Origin: Marseilla massiliensis
Lineage (GTDB): Bacteria; Bacteroidota; Bacteroidia; Bacteroidales; Bacteroidaceae
Reading direction: 5' to 3'
Length of the DNA stretch: 64,000 bases
Assembly (NCBI RefSeq): GCF_016899955.1
Contig: NZ_JACJJL010000015.1
Coordinates: 1 to 64,000 of the forward strand
The notes under the pieces were generated by a model that was not told the DNA's origin, did not search any database, and was given only the letters and a program-made list of their open reading frames with translations. How positions within the stretch are numbered: position 1 is the first letter of the stretch; every line of letters starts with the position of its first letter. Shown in pieces: positions 52,441-61,553 of the stretch. Position numbers and translations under genes: made by a program.

Positions 52441-52845
52441 TTAATGATTTATAGGTTGATTATTATTGGCATGTTTTTTACGCACATCAACTAACTTAAT
52501 CTCGAAAGTTTGGCCATCTTCGGTTATCTGCACATTCTGTACAGCACAAAACTCGATTGGCAACTTGTCATCGGACATGTCCATTTTGAAGTTGCCGTTT
52601 GCATCATGGAAAACATAGATGGCCTGCTTTCCAAGAGGAAACTCATTCAGACAAATTGTAACAACACTATCGGAAGCCTCCGCCATACCGTAATGCTTGC
52701 CATTGGCTGTTGCAAGTAGCACTTTTCCTTGCTTATTCGGAATATTCGAAATTCTAAAGGAAACAGACTTGGCTGTTTGAGCAAATAGTGGTCGCACTCC
52801 CACTATTGAGAACATCATGACCACGATGGATAATAACTTTTTCAT
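52441..52845 (-). CDS. DUF2141 exported protein
   Basis: A 134-residue protein with a signal peptide (about 1-23, cleavage after LFA-Q) and a DUF2141 beta-sandwich (VSFRISNIPNKQGKVLLATANG, then FPLGKQAIYVFHDANGNFKMD). Function of the family is unknown. It is the first gene of the three-gene minus-strand cassette and has its own promoter. Confidence 0.88.
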   Translation of the reverse strand: MKKLLSIVVMMFSIVGVRPLFAQTAKSVSFRISNIPNKQGKVLLATANGKHYGMAEASDSVVTICLNEFPLGKQAIYVFHDANGNFKMDMSDDKLPIEFCAVQNVQITEDGQTFEIKLVDVRKKHANNNQPINH

Positions 52846-52926
52846 ACACTTTAATTTTAACTGATTTATACTACAACCTGTCGACAGACGAAAGAAATGG
52901 AAACATTATCCATATCAATTCTTGCA

Positions 52927-52934
52927 CAAATATA
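52927..52934 (-). promoter_or_regulatory. Promoter -7 element of the DUF2141 cassette
   Basis: Minus strand TATATTTG, full consensus, 81 bases before the DUF2141 ATG. Confidence 0.6.
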
Positions 52935-53077
52935 AATAGATTTATTTTATAAACCAAATTATATGATGAGTTTTTTGACGTAATATTGAATTAGGCGTGA
53001 TTTCGATGAATTAATCTCCCAAAAGAGCGCGACAATCATTATCTCAATATAGAAAAAGCCCTTTTCATATCTATAGC

Positions 53078-53434
53078 TTGGAATATATGCGCCCGGTTTT
53101 CGCGTCGCTCGGCTTCAACGTCGAGGGAGGGGAGTTCGTCTATGCCAAGAAGGACAAGGTCAACCCGTCGCAGCAAATAGACATCGTGCAGAAGCTCTCT
53201 TCCATGGGGCTGCCCATCGATGACGACGATCTCTATGATACGTTCTGTGTCAAGAAGCCCGACAACTACGAACAGCTCAAGGCTGAGAAACAGGCCGAAA
53301 AGGAAGCCGCACGCAAGGCCTTGGCTTCTCTGCCATCCCAAGACTCCCGGCCTTCCCGGAATGCCAGTCAAAAATCATTCAAGCAGCGTTTGAACGGTTT
53401 TTTCGGCATCGCCCCGGAGCATCCCGGGGCTTGA
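53078..53434 (+). pseudogene. C-terminal end of a Mu gp29-like phage portal protein
   Basis: A frame of 118 codons with no ATG; it opens at a TTG. The text FASLGFNVEGGEFVYAKKDKVNPSQQIDIVQKLSSMGLPI matches the C-terminal part of Mu-type portal proteins (DUF935). About three quarters of the portal is missing upstream, where the DNA turns abruptly A/T-rich. The stop overlaps the head protein gene by 4 bases, as in an intact phage. Confidence 0.7.
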
Positions 53435-54726
53435 CAGTCCAAGACATTGACGGCCTGTATTATGGCGAGGGGCACTGCTCCTGCTGCCATCCCCACTTCC
53501 CCTCCCCACATGGGAGGTCGGCAGGGGCTTCCTTTTCTTTCTCCGCCGATGTGCTGGCCGCGTTCATGCGCAAGGTATATCGGGGATTCGATACGGCCGC
53601 CGGGGTCGAGCCGGCCATGTGGCGCGAGGTCTTGCGCATCGTCAACTCCGCCACGGTGGAGGGGCTTGCCGAAGCCGGGGCGCCGCCTACCCACGAAACA
53701 GGCTTCTATGCCGCGCTGAGGCATTCCAACGAGGTTTTCGCCGCGTTCAAGGTGCACAACATGGGGCGGCTAATGGCATCCAGGCTCATCGGCGCGGACG
53801 GCAAGCTCAAGCCGTTCGGCAAATGGGCGGAGGAAGTGGCCCCCATCACGTCGCACCATGTCGGGGCATGGCTGCGCACGGAGTACGACACGGCACTCAT
53901 ACGCGCCCATAACGCCGCCGACTGGCGAAGGTTCGAACGCGACAAGGACGTGATGCCAAACCTGCGCTGGATGCCTACCACGTCGCCAACACCCGAAAGC
54001 TCGCACCGCGCCTTTTGGGAACTACGCCTCACGCTGCCTGTCGGCGACCCGTTTTGGAACGAACATCATCCGGGCGACCGCTGGAACTGCAAATGCTCCC
54101 TCGAGCAGACCGACGAACCGGCAACGCCGGAACTCAAGGCGGAATTCGACGGGCTCAGGCCGCAGCGCGGACTGGAAAACAACACCGGGCGCGACGGACG
54201 CACCTTCAGCGACAATCACCCGTATTTCCCTGAATCGTGCGCCAAGTGCGGCTTCTACCGTAAGGCCAACATCAAGAACCGCATCCTCGGAGGCTTCACC
54301 AACCGCCAAAAGGACTGCTACAACTGCCCCTTCATTGACGGATGCCTGTATGGTACTGAAAAAGGGGAGATAAAGGATATAAAGAAAGCGGCAAGGCAAA
54401 CGCTCCAGGGTGCATCTCTCTCTCACCCTGACTTTAATGGCAAGATTACTGTCTCAAGGCGAAGTATAGACGAATGGACCAACCAGCCGCATATACATTA
54501 TGCTGAGAAAAACAGGATGCTTCTATATATCGACGACGTTCTAAAACAATCAAAGTACTTGGGACCAGGAAACGACAAAACAGATGGGAATGTTACTATC
54601 CATCTCTTTGAGACATCAATACGTGGCGATAAAACTTGGATTATTGTGAAAGAATACACAGACGGGAATACTATCCTCTACAGCATTTCAGACAGTGCCA
54701 ATATATTGAAATCGCTGAGAAAATGA
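53431..54726 (+). CDS. Mu F-like phage head protein with C-terminal nuclease-like domain
   Basis: A 431-residue protein of the phage Mu F (minor head) family. The head domain runs about 100-250 and has the FWNEHHPGDRWNCKCSLEQ motif; a cysteine-rich link follows (CAKCGFYRK and CYNCPFIDGCLYG). From about 345 to the end is a compact domain (SRRSIDEWTNQPHIHYAEKNRMLLYIDDVLKQ, then IHLFETSIRGDKTWIIVKEYTDGNTILYSISDS) that resembles the phage BECR nuclease domains (Barnase-EndoU-ColicinE5-RelE type) often fused to Mu F. It appears full-length, flanked by a truncated portal and a truncated gpG-like gene. GC content is higher than in the flanking A/T-rich DNA. Nuclease assignment is by resemblance only. 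Confidence 0.8.
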   Translation: MTVQDIDGLYYGEGHCSCCHPHFPSPHGRSAGASFSFSADVLAAFMRKVYRGFDTAAGVEPAMWREVLRIVNSATVEGLAEAGAPPTHETGFYAALRHSNEVFAAFKVHNMGRLMASRLIGADGKLKPFGKWAEEVAPITSHHVGAWLRTEYDTALIRAHNAADWRRFERDKDVMPNLRWMPTTSPTPESSHRAFWELRLTLPVGDPFWNEHHPGDRWNCKCSLEQTDEPATPELKAEFDGLRPQRGLENNTGRDGRTFSDNHPYFPESCAKCGFYRKANIKNRILGGFTNRQKDCYNCPFIDGCLYGTEKGEIKDIKKAARQTLQGASLSHPDFNGKITVSRRSIDEWTNQPHIHYAEKNRMLLYIDDVLKQSKYLGPGNDKTDGNVTIHLFETSIRGDKTWIIVKEYTDGNTILYSISDSANILKSLRK

Positions 54727-54816
54727 AAAAGTCCCAAGTCACGGCTGGAACTACAATCCAGCATAGACAAGGAACTTTTCCGCTACAAAGATAGCAATTT
54801 ATTCTCAACAACAAGC

Positions 54817-55188
54817 ATGAACGGACAAAATATTACTGCCATGGAGGCAAAAGACATAGAAAAATTGGTCAGAAAGGCAAAAGACGACATTGAAAAGGAG
54901 GTGCGCGACCGGCTGCCGCGTAAGGTCGGCATAACGGCCGTAAACCATTTCCGGCAGAACTTCCGCGATGCCGGATGGCGAGACAACGGACTGCATCCCT
55001 GGAAAAAGACGCGAAGGCAGCAGGGCGGCGAACCTGACGCAAAATACACGCCGCTGACTTCACGGCGCGACCACCTCATGCGCTACCTCCAGTACGAGCA
55101 GACCGCACCGGGAGAGGTCACCGTCACATACCCGTGCCATACGCGGCCAGTAGAAAAGAGATTTTTAGGAATAAATAGTCATAAATAA
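54817..55188 (+). pseudogene. Truncated phage morphogenesis (Mu gpG-like) protein
   Basis: A 123-residue frame beginning with a charged helix and followed by ITAVNHFRQNFRDAGWRDNGLHPWKKTRRQ, typical of phage virion morphogenesis or tail-completion proteins downstream of Mu F. Relatives continue with a conserved segment that contacts the tail. Here the sequence departs after TYPCHTR (about base 55150) and ends in an unrelated tail. Start could also be the ATG at 54841. Confidence 0.6.
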
Positions 55189-55224
55189 CTATTGCTGGTT
55201 TTACACCTAAATACTTATCTGTTT

Positions 55225-55866
55225 CTACTTATGATTACAACAGATGTAACCTTCCTGGTCATATGCTTTTCTTTCTTTATGAATTAATTCTATTAACCTT
55301 TGCAATTCAAGTATATCTGATTTGATATCCTTAAAATGTTCACACTGTTCATCATATCTTTTACGAGAACCAGACTTCAAACGGGATTCAATATCATCCG
55401 GTATTAAATAGGAAGAACGCTCTTTGCCTAAATATTGCCGAAACTCAAAGAGAAATATGCTGATTCCAGCCAGATCAAAGTCGCCGAAGTGAAGATAATG
55501 GTTGGAAATAGTGCACAGCCATCTTCTAAGGTCGGTCGACTGAGGATACCGGGATACAAACAGCACTTTGTCTGAAAGTCCATGAGCATGAAGATACTCC
55601 TCAAAGAATCTGCGCTGCCTACGGATCATACTGAAATTTTCCATATTCTCGACACCAATTACTACGACATCTTCGGGAATTGTAAATTTCTTCCAATCTG
55701 AGACAAAGAGGAAGCTTCCTTCTTGCGGATTTACCGGGAATGGTTCTCCACCAAGGAAACACTCGACACGTTCATAACTGTTTACAGGAAACCCAGGGCA
55801 GGAACGAATCATAACAAGTTTGGAGTTTCCTGTTTCCGTTGCCATTAAAGCACGGGAATCGTAAGT
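55225..55866 (-). pseudogene. C-terminal half of a toprim-like (DUF2220/JetD-type) protein
   Basis: About 213 codons from the stop at 55225 back to the join at about 55866 look like one real domain: VVVIGVENMENFSMI and then HYLHFGDFDLAGISIFLFEF, resembling the toprim fold of the JetD/DUF2220 group, where GDxDxxG is the metal-binding motif. The frame stays open beyond the join, but there it reads antisense to the DUF4468 sequence, so the N-terminal half is missing. A/T-rich compared with the phage fragment beside it. No JetA, B or C genes are near. Confidence 0.6.
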
Positions 55867-56412
55867 GCACAAGTGACGCTCGACAAGAACAACGCCATCA
55901 CTTATGTACACGTGATTGAGGCTCCGGGGAAGACCAAAGACAATCTTTATGTACTGCTTAACTATTGGTTTACTGCGACCTTCAACGACGCAAATGCGGT
56001 CATAAAGTTGAACGACAAGGCATTGGGCACCATCATCGCACAGGGCCATGTTGCCGACATTGCACAGCATGCAGGAGGCACCAGCGCCTACAACGTCAGC
56101 ATCAGTCCTGTAATCAAGTGTGACATAAAGGACGAAAGAGTCCGTGTCACCTACACCGTACCTTACTACAAGGTTGTACGCACCATCGGCGGCGGATGGA
56201 TGAGTGCCCTGGGCGGCGGCAATAGCCGCCAGACTCAAACTGATGAGAACTGGGCTATAGACAAATGTTTCCCCTTTGCAAAGAAAGACTCTCACAAGAA
56301 AACCTCATGCAAGGCCCTTGTCATGGCTCACGCTTACTCAAATGTGGTGATGGACAAGATTGAAGAGTGCATAACGAACGGACTCTCCGGCAACGAAGGG
56401 AGCGACTGGTAG
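55861..56412 (+). pseudogene. DUF4468 protein without its signal peptide
   Basis: The frame encodes QVTLDKNNAITYVHVIEAPGKTKDNLYVLLNYWF and a second conserved block VIKCDIKDERVRVTYTVPYY, matching Bacteroidota DUF4468 proteins, which are normally exported. It begins abruptly at SAQ-VTLDK, just where signal cleavage would occur, and no ATG precedes it: upstream lies the toprim fragment on the other strand. A GTG at 55873 could start a cytoplasmic form. Probably beheaded by the rearrangement. A strong terminator follows. Confidence 0.65.
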
Positions 56413-56441
56413 AACCGTAAACGCTAACGCTTTACATAATC

Positions 56442-56480
56442 AGGGAGATGCATGCCATGAGTATGCACCTCCCTTTCTTT
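56442..56480 (+). terminator. Intrinsic terminator after the DUF4468 sequence
   Basis: Twelve-base stem with one mismatch (56442-56453 with 56463-56474) followed by TTCTTTTTGTTTTTG. Confidence 0.85.
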
Positions 56481-56633
56481 TTGTTTTTGCCGCCTGCCAT
56501 GACACCGCCCACAATGCAGCATGGAGCTTGCCTGGGTTACATCGCGCCTGAATAGAATGATATGATAAAACAAGATCATATATCTTAATATATAATGAAT
56601 GTTATAAGATTTCGTGAAGTCAAGCCAATTCCG

Positions 56634-56641
56634 TAACTTTG
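56634..56641 (+). promoter_or_regulatory. Promoter -7 element of the DUF1294 gene
   Basis: TAACTTTG, full consensus, ten bases before the ATG; another predicted near-leaderless message. Confidence 0.6.
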
Positions 56642-56651
56642 CATTATCATC

Positions 56652-56933
56652 ATGAACGAAATTCATATCATACTTACAATATATCTCATTGCCATCAACA
56701 TCGCAACCTTCTTTGTATATGGCATTGACAAGTGGAAGGCAAGGCGTTCCAAGTGGCGCATCCCCGAGTCCACGCTGCTCACGCTTGCGGTTTTGGGTGG
56801 CAGCATTGGCGCTTTTATCGGCATGAGAACATGGTACCACAAGACGATGCACAATAAATTCAAGTACGGTGTGCCATTGATTATCAATCTGCAAGTGGTC
56901 TTAGCCGTATATATTTACATAAGATTTCACTGA
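56652..56933 (+). CDS. DUF1294 membrane protein
   Basis: A 93-residue protein with three helices (about 3-22, 38-55 and 72-90) and the DUF1294 core YGIDKWKARRSKWRIPESTLLTLAVLGGSIGAFIGMRTWYHKT. Widespread; function unknown, though some relatives carry a cold-shock domain. The glycerate kinase gene follows by 13 bases, so both share the promoter. Confidence 0.9.
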   Translation: MNEIHIILTIYLIAINIATFFVYGIDKWKARRSKWRIPESTLLTLAVLGGSIGAFIGMRTWYHKTMHNKFKYGVPLIINLQVVLAVYIYIRFH

Positions 56934-56946
56934 AATTGCGGAAAGC

Positions 56947-58008
56947 ATGAAATACATATTGGCAATAGACTCATTCAAAGGCAGCCTGTCGTCTGCTGAG
57001 GTTGAGGAAGCCTTGGCACGCTCGCTGTATAAATATGGTGCAGAAGTGGTTTCCATTACAATGTCGGATGGTGGCGAAGGAATGCTCGAAGCATTCACGG
57101 AGGCAATGCATGGCAATATAGTGGAGGCACAGGTGCACGACCCGCTCATGCGCCCCATCACGGCACAATATGGCATAGCTAATGACGGAACTGCAATAAT
57201 TGAGACTTCAAGGGCTTGCGGACTGACCCTGATGACGGAAGAAGAGCGTAACCCGATGGTGGCAACCACCTACGGTGTGGGCGAACTCGTGGCGCATGCC
57301 GTGAAGCAGGGCGCTCAAAACTTCATCATCGGTCTTGGAGGAAGCGGAACAAGCGATGTAGGCATTGGCATGTTGAAGGCAATGACCGATATCTTTGCAA
57401 AAGGAGAAACGATAGACCGGGTGATTAAACACACATTGAAGGATTGCAAATTCACGCTTGCCTCCGATGTCCGCAATCCGCTTTACGGTGAGAATGGGGC
57501 CGCGCAGGTCTTTGCGAAACAAAAAGGGGCAAACGAAGAAATGATTGCCAAGCTTGATGAGAGAGCGCAGCGCTTTGCCGGTTTTTCATACCGCCACTTC
57601 GGCTTCGACCGTTCAAACGCGCCAGGGGCAGGGGCTGCTGGCGGGTTGGGCTATGCTTTCATGCAATATTTTGGCGGGAAGGCCGTGTCGGGAGCCGACC
57701 TCCTACTCGACATCATTGACTTTGACCGACTCATTGCCGACGCCGACGTCATCATCACGGGCGAGGGCCGTGCCGATGGGCAGACGTTGATGGGCAAACT
57801 ACCTGAACGCATACTGCAAAGGGCAAAGAAACATAAAATACCCGTATGGCTTGTTGCCGGGCAAGCAAAAGACAAAGAACGCCTGCTTGCTGCCGGCTTT
57901 ACAAAAGCGGTAGGCATAACGCCAGAAGGAATGGACATGGACGAGGCAATGAACCCCGACGTGGCAAAAGACAATATACGACGATGGGCAGAAACAGTGA
58001 AACAATAA
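56947..58008 (+). CDS. Glycerate kinase (GlxK family)
   Basis: A 353-residue ATP-dependent kinase making 2- or 3-phosphoglycerate from glycerate. DSFKGSLSSAEVEEAL at the start, MSDGGEGMLEAF, GLGGSGTSDVGIGML and APGAGAAGGLGYAFM are the family blocks. Slightly shorter than E. coli enzymes (about 380). It lies between DUF1294 and an FKBP gene (9 bases downstream). Confidence 0.95.
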   Translation: MKYILAIDSFKGSLSSAEVEEALARSLYKYGAEVVSITMSDGGEGMLEAFTEAMHGNIVEAQVHDPLMRPITAQYGIANDGTAIIETSRACGLTLMTEEERNPMVATTYGVGELVAHAVKQGAQNFIIGLGGSGTSDVGIGMLKAMTDIFAKGETIDRVIKHTLKDCKFTLASDVRNPLYGENGAAQVFAKQKGANEEMIAKLDERAQRFAGFSYRHFGFDRSNAPGAGAAGGLGYAFMQYFGGKAVSGADLLLDIIDFDRLIADADVIITGEGRADGQTLMGKLPERILQRAKKHKIPVWLVAGQAKDKERLLAAGFTKAVGITPEGMDMDEAMNPDVAKDNIRRWAETVKQ

Positions 58009-58017
58009 ACAAAGACT

Positions 58018-58419
58018 ATGGCAAACAAAAGAGAATACGCGGCAGCCAACAAGCGTTGGCTGGAAGAGAAATCACAAGAGGAAGGAGTGAAAGCGCTCCC
58101 AAAGGGAATCTACTATAAAGTATTGGCAGAAGGAAAGAACGATGGCGTTCACCCCTCTCCAAGAAGCATTGTGACAGCTCACTATACGGGGCGCACAATC
58201 GATGGCAAGCAGTTTGACTCCAGCCGTGGCGGTGCTCCACTCGCTGTACGCCTTTGTGACCTCATCGAAGGGTGGATCATAGCCATGCAGTATATGTGTG
58301 TGGCCGACAAATGGGAGGTGTATATCCCGTCGGAGATGGGCTACGGCAAGTTTTCACAGCCTGGCATCCCCGGTGGCAGCACGCTCATCTTTGAGATAGA
58401 GTTGTTGGGGATAGCATAG
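58018..58419 (+). CDS. FKBP-type peptidyl-prolyl isomerase
   Basis: A 133-residue single-domain FKBP without signal peptide. A charged N-terminal helix (about 3-25) is followed by IVTAHYTGRTIDGKQFDSSRGG, GWIIAMQYMCVADKWEVYIPSEMGYG and STLIFEIELLGI. It accelerates proline isomerisation in the cytoplasm. Follows glycerate kinase by 9 bases. Confidence 0.94.
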   Translation: MANKREYAAANKRWLEEKSQEEGVKALPKGIYYKVLAEGKNDGVHPSPRSIVTAHYTGRTIDGKQFDSSRGGAPLAVRLCDLIEGWIIAMQYMCVADKWEVYIPSEMGYGKFSQPGIPGGSTLIFEIELLGIA

Positions 58420-58478
58420 ACAATCGCCACCAGGGAGCCAATGATAATATGTTTGCCCAATAAACAAATACTGGTTTT

Positions 58479-58609
58479 TGTCGTCTGGAATGACTGCCGA
58501 CTTTGTATAAGGCGCTTCGAACTACTGCAAAGCAAAGTCGGCAGCCAATCTGACGACAACAAGAGCGGGCGTTCGGAATGCATTTTAGGAATGTCATAAC
58601 GAACGTCCG
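58479..58609. repeat. Cluster of two perfect hairpins beside a truncated gene
   Basis: Hairpin one: TGTCGTC (58479-58485) with GACGACA (58552-58558) outside, TGCCGACTTTG (58495-58505) with CAAAGTCGGCA (58533-58543) inside. Hairpin two: CGGGCGTTCG (58566-58575) with CGAACGTCCG (58600-58609), one mismatch. It occupies the gap where the end of the amidohydrolase gene should be. Probably a small inserted repeat element. Confidence 0.55.
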
Positions 58610-58659
58610 ACGGCCTATCAATTGTTGGTAAAGCCGCAAAGCCAATGCGAGCAACAAAC

Positions 58660-59487
58660 TCAATCCAGCCGAGAGGGATTGCCAGCAAGGTCATAATAGA
58701 GTCGCGACAGGTTTCCTTCCCAATCTACAGGCTGCATATACCCGTTACCAACCACTGCCGGAAGAATTGATTTCATGCGTGGGATGGCAAGCGGCAGGAA
58801 CGAACCGCAATGCGGCACGACAACCCTCAGGTTCGGATAGCGCACCAGAACGTTCCGCGACAGCATATTCACTATGGCACGAGTGGTTTCCGCGGGATAC
58901 TCGTACATGGCAAGTGGTGTGATGCGGATGATGTTTTCCGGGTAGGGAGTGGGCCGGTGAGGATGGACAATGACTACGGCATGGCGTTCATTCAACACCT
59001 CCATCAACGGGTCAAGCTCCGGGTCTCCCAGATACTGCCCGCGGCTGTTGGTTGCCAGCTTGATGCCGTCGGCACGCAAGGTGCCAAGCGCATAGATGGC
59101 CTCACGTATGGCAGCATCCACATCAGGCAAAGGAAGGGCGGCACAGAACAAGAAACGTCCCGGGTGCTTTTCCTTTGTTTCCGCCGCCACCTCGTTAACA
59201 TGACGTATGCAGGCAGCACTCTCCACACCATCGCCGTAATACGGTTGCGGGGCAGGCATGGTCAATACGGCGCAACCAATACCAGCGCTGTCCATGAAGG
59301 AAATATGGTTTTCTGCCTCCCATTCGGGCAGCGGGAACGTTTCCTCAAGCTCTGCGCCATGCCTACGCAAAAGTTCCTTGTATTCCGACAGTATGATGTG
59401 CGTATGTACATCTACCGCCATCTGCGCATGAACCATGATGTTTGACATTAAGGCTGTCAGCCCAATTATGATTCGCTTCATTCGCAT
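58660..59487 (-). CDS. Exported amidohydrolase, C-terminally truncated
   Basis: A 275-residue TIM-barrel amidohydrolase of the ACMSD-like group. A short export signal (about 3-20) precedes the metal motif DVHTH (H28, H30). A conserved VIVHPHRP His and VVVPHCGSFLP are present. It ends at YYDLAGNPSRLD, whereas relatives continue for about 40-60 residues with a GSDYP-type motif carrying a metal-binding Asp. The missing end coincides with a hairpin cluster, so the gene was probably cut by an insertion. It begins 4 bases after the aldo/keto reductase. An ATG two codons later is equally possible. Confidence 0.8.
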   Translation of the reverse strand: MRMKRIIIGLTALMSNIMVHAQMAVDVHTHIILSEYKELLRRHGAELEETFPLPEWEAENHISFMDSAGIGCAVLTMPAPQPYYGDGVESAACIRHVNEVAAETKEKHPGRFLFCAALPLPDVDAAIREAIYALGTLRADGIKLATNSRGQYLGDPELDPLMEVLNERHAVVIVHPHRPTPYPENIIRITPLAMYEYPAETTRAIVNMLSRNVLVRYPNLRVVVPHCGSFLPLAIPRMKSILPAVVGNGYMQPVDWEGNLSRLYYDLAGNPSRLD

Positions 59488-59489
59488 AA

Positions 59490-60547
<1,058 letters not shown>

Positions 60548-60563
60548 TCATGGAAAATCACAC

Positions 60564-60577
60564 ATCCCATTTACGGA
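60564..60577 (-). promoter_or_regulatory. Operator-like word shared with the alcohol dehydrogenase promoter
   Basis: Minus strand TCCGTAAATGGGAT. The same 14 bases occur at 62936-62949. In both promoters the edge of a CATTTACGGA copy lies exactly 29 positions from the edge of the -7 element. Candidate binding site of the neighbouring AraC-type regulator. Confidence 0.55.
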
Positions 60578-60766
60578 TAAAACAAACGTGTTTACTGTAT
60601 ATGGCAGATGATACACCACACGGCAATCAACATCATTTCCGTATATCGCGCATACCAAAGTGACGCCATAGGTCAACTGCCACATTGTTTACATTGCCAA
60701 ACACATTCAGCCTATTGACGAATTTTCAAAGCGTCGGCTCCGGATTGTTCAAACCTGTGGGCACAG

Positions 60767-61222
60767 CTAATCATTCGATGAGAGTGTAACCGTCACATTG
60801 CCATTTCCCAACGCTGATTTCAACCGTGTGCCGTCCGCATTGTCTATCCGCCCAACCCGGGTAAAGTTCCACGAATTGGTAGAATAATAAATCACCAGAT
60901 ACTTTCCCTGGTAAAGAATGATGTCACCGGGCCCTGTTGTTGTCTGCCTGTCATTGCGGGGGAGGTTTGTGCCAAGCGGCCCAACTTTTTCCATGTTACC
61001 GTAATCCTCCATTTCCACGGTTACGTCTCCTTTAGACAGCAACGCCATCAAAGCGTCAGCTGACGAATTATCCACCAAAGTGGCTGTGAATGTCTCGCCG
61101 CCTTTGATGGTCAGTCTGATTGAATTTGTTTTCATACTATTGTCATTTTCATTTGATTGCCCGAATATCGGTAATGATACCAACATACAAGTCAACAGTT
61201 GTACGACTTTCCTGACTTTCAT
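60767..61222 (-). CDS. Exported cyclophilin-like fold protein
   Basis: A 151-residue protein with a signal peptide (about 1-20, SLPIFG-Q) and a cyclophilin-like domain (SIRLTIKGGETFTATLVDNSSADALMALL near 32-60; GPGDIILYQGKYLVIYYSTNSWNFTRVGRI near 95-125). Proteins of this type are often encoded beside reductases in Bacteroidota; isomerase activity is unproven. The ATG at 61222 begins the signal; the longer open frame runs into the repeat element upstream. Confidence 0.82.
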   Translation of the reverse strand: MKVRKVVQLLTCMLVSLPIFGQSNENDNSMKTNSIRLTIKGGETFTATLVDNSSADALMALLSKGDVTVEMEDYGNMEKVGPLGTNLPRNDRQTTTGPGDIILYQGKYLVIYYSTNSWNFTRVGRIDNADGTRLKSALGNGNVTVTLSSND

Positions 61223-61279
61223 ATTATATATTTGATTCTGTTTTCCGGCTCCACCATTTTTACATGGCAAGGAAGCCAA

Positions 61280-61452
61280 TGAACCCACTTAAACTTTCTC
61301 CGAAAAGTTTTTTTTGCCTCATTCCGAGGTTCTTTTCGGTCAGTTTCTTCCCCGTCATTCGTCACGTAGCCCGCTACGCTCTTCTTTCCGGCAAAGAAAC
61401 AGCCACGAAAACATTACTCGGGCTGAAGTCGCAAAAAGTTTAAATGAGTCCA
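61280..61452. mobile_element. MITE-like element with imperfect terminal inverted repeats
   Basis: Ends 61280-61297 and 61435-61452 are inverted copies matching at 15 of 18 positions (TGAACCCACTTAAACTTT against the complement of AAAGTTTAAATGAGTCCA). Inside are CCGAAAAG/CTTTTCGG arms and the palindrome GTAGCCCGCTAC (61366-61377). At 173 bases it has no coding capacity of note. I recall near-identical sequence as a common repeat in Bacteroides-type genomes, but cannot verify this here. It fills the gap between the cyclophilin-like and alcohol dehydrogenase genes. Confidence 0.6.
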
Positions 61453-61553
61453 ATAATCCGTTTTGTAAATGCCTTCATTGCGACGCATTATCATACAGAG
61501 AAGAATAGACAGAAGGGATGAGGACTGTGCTGTTCCTCATCCGTCTGTTTTTA

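Noticed and set aside
53431..54726. Toxin-immunity pair
   Set aside because: The nuclease-like domain is on a phage head protein, and no small gene resembling an immunity protein follows; the next gene is a truncated morphogenesis protein.
55225..55866. Possible Wadjet-type plasmid defence gene (JetD)
   Set aside because: Only the C-terminal half of one toprim-like protein is present, and no JetA, JetB or JetC partners are encoded nearby.
58660..58720. Frameshift that would restore the amidohydrolase end
   Set aside because: The other two frames beyond the stop do not show the expected metal-site motif, so truncation by unrelated sequence is more likely than a single indel.
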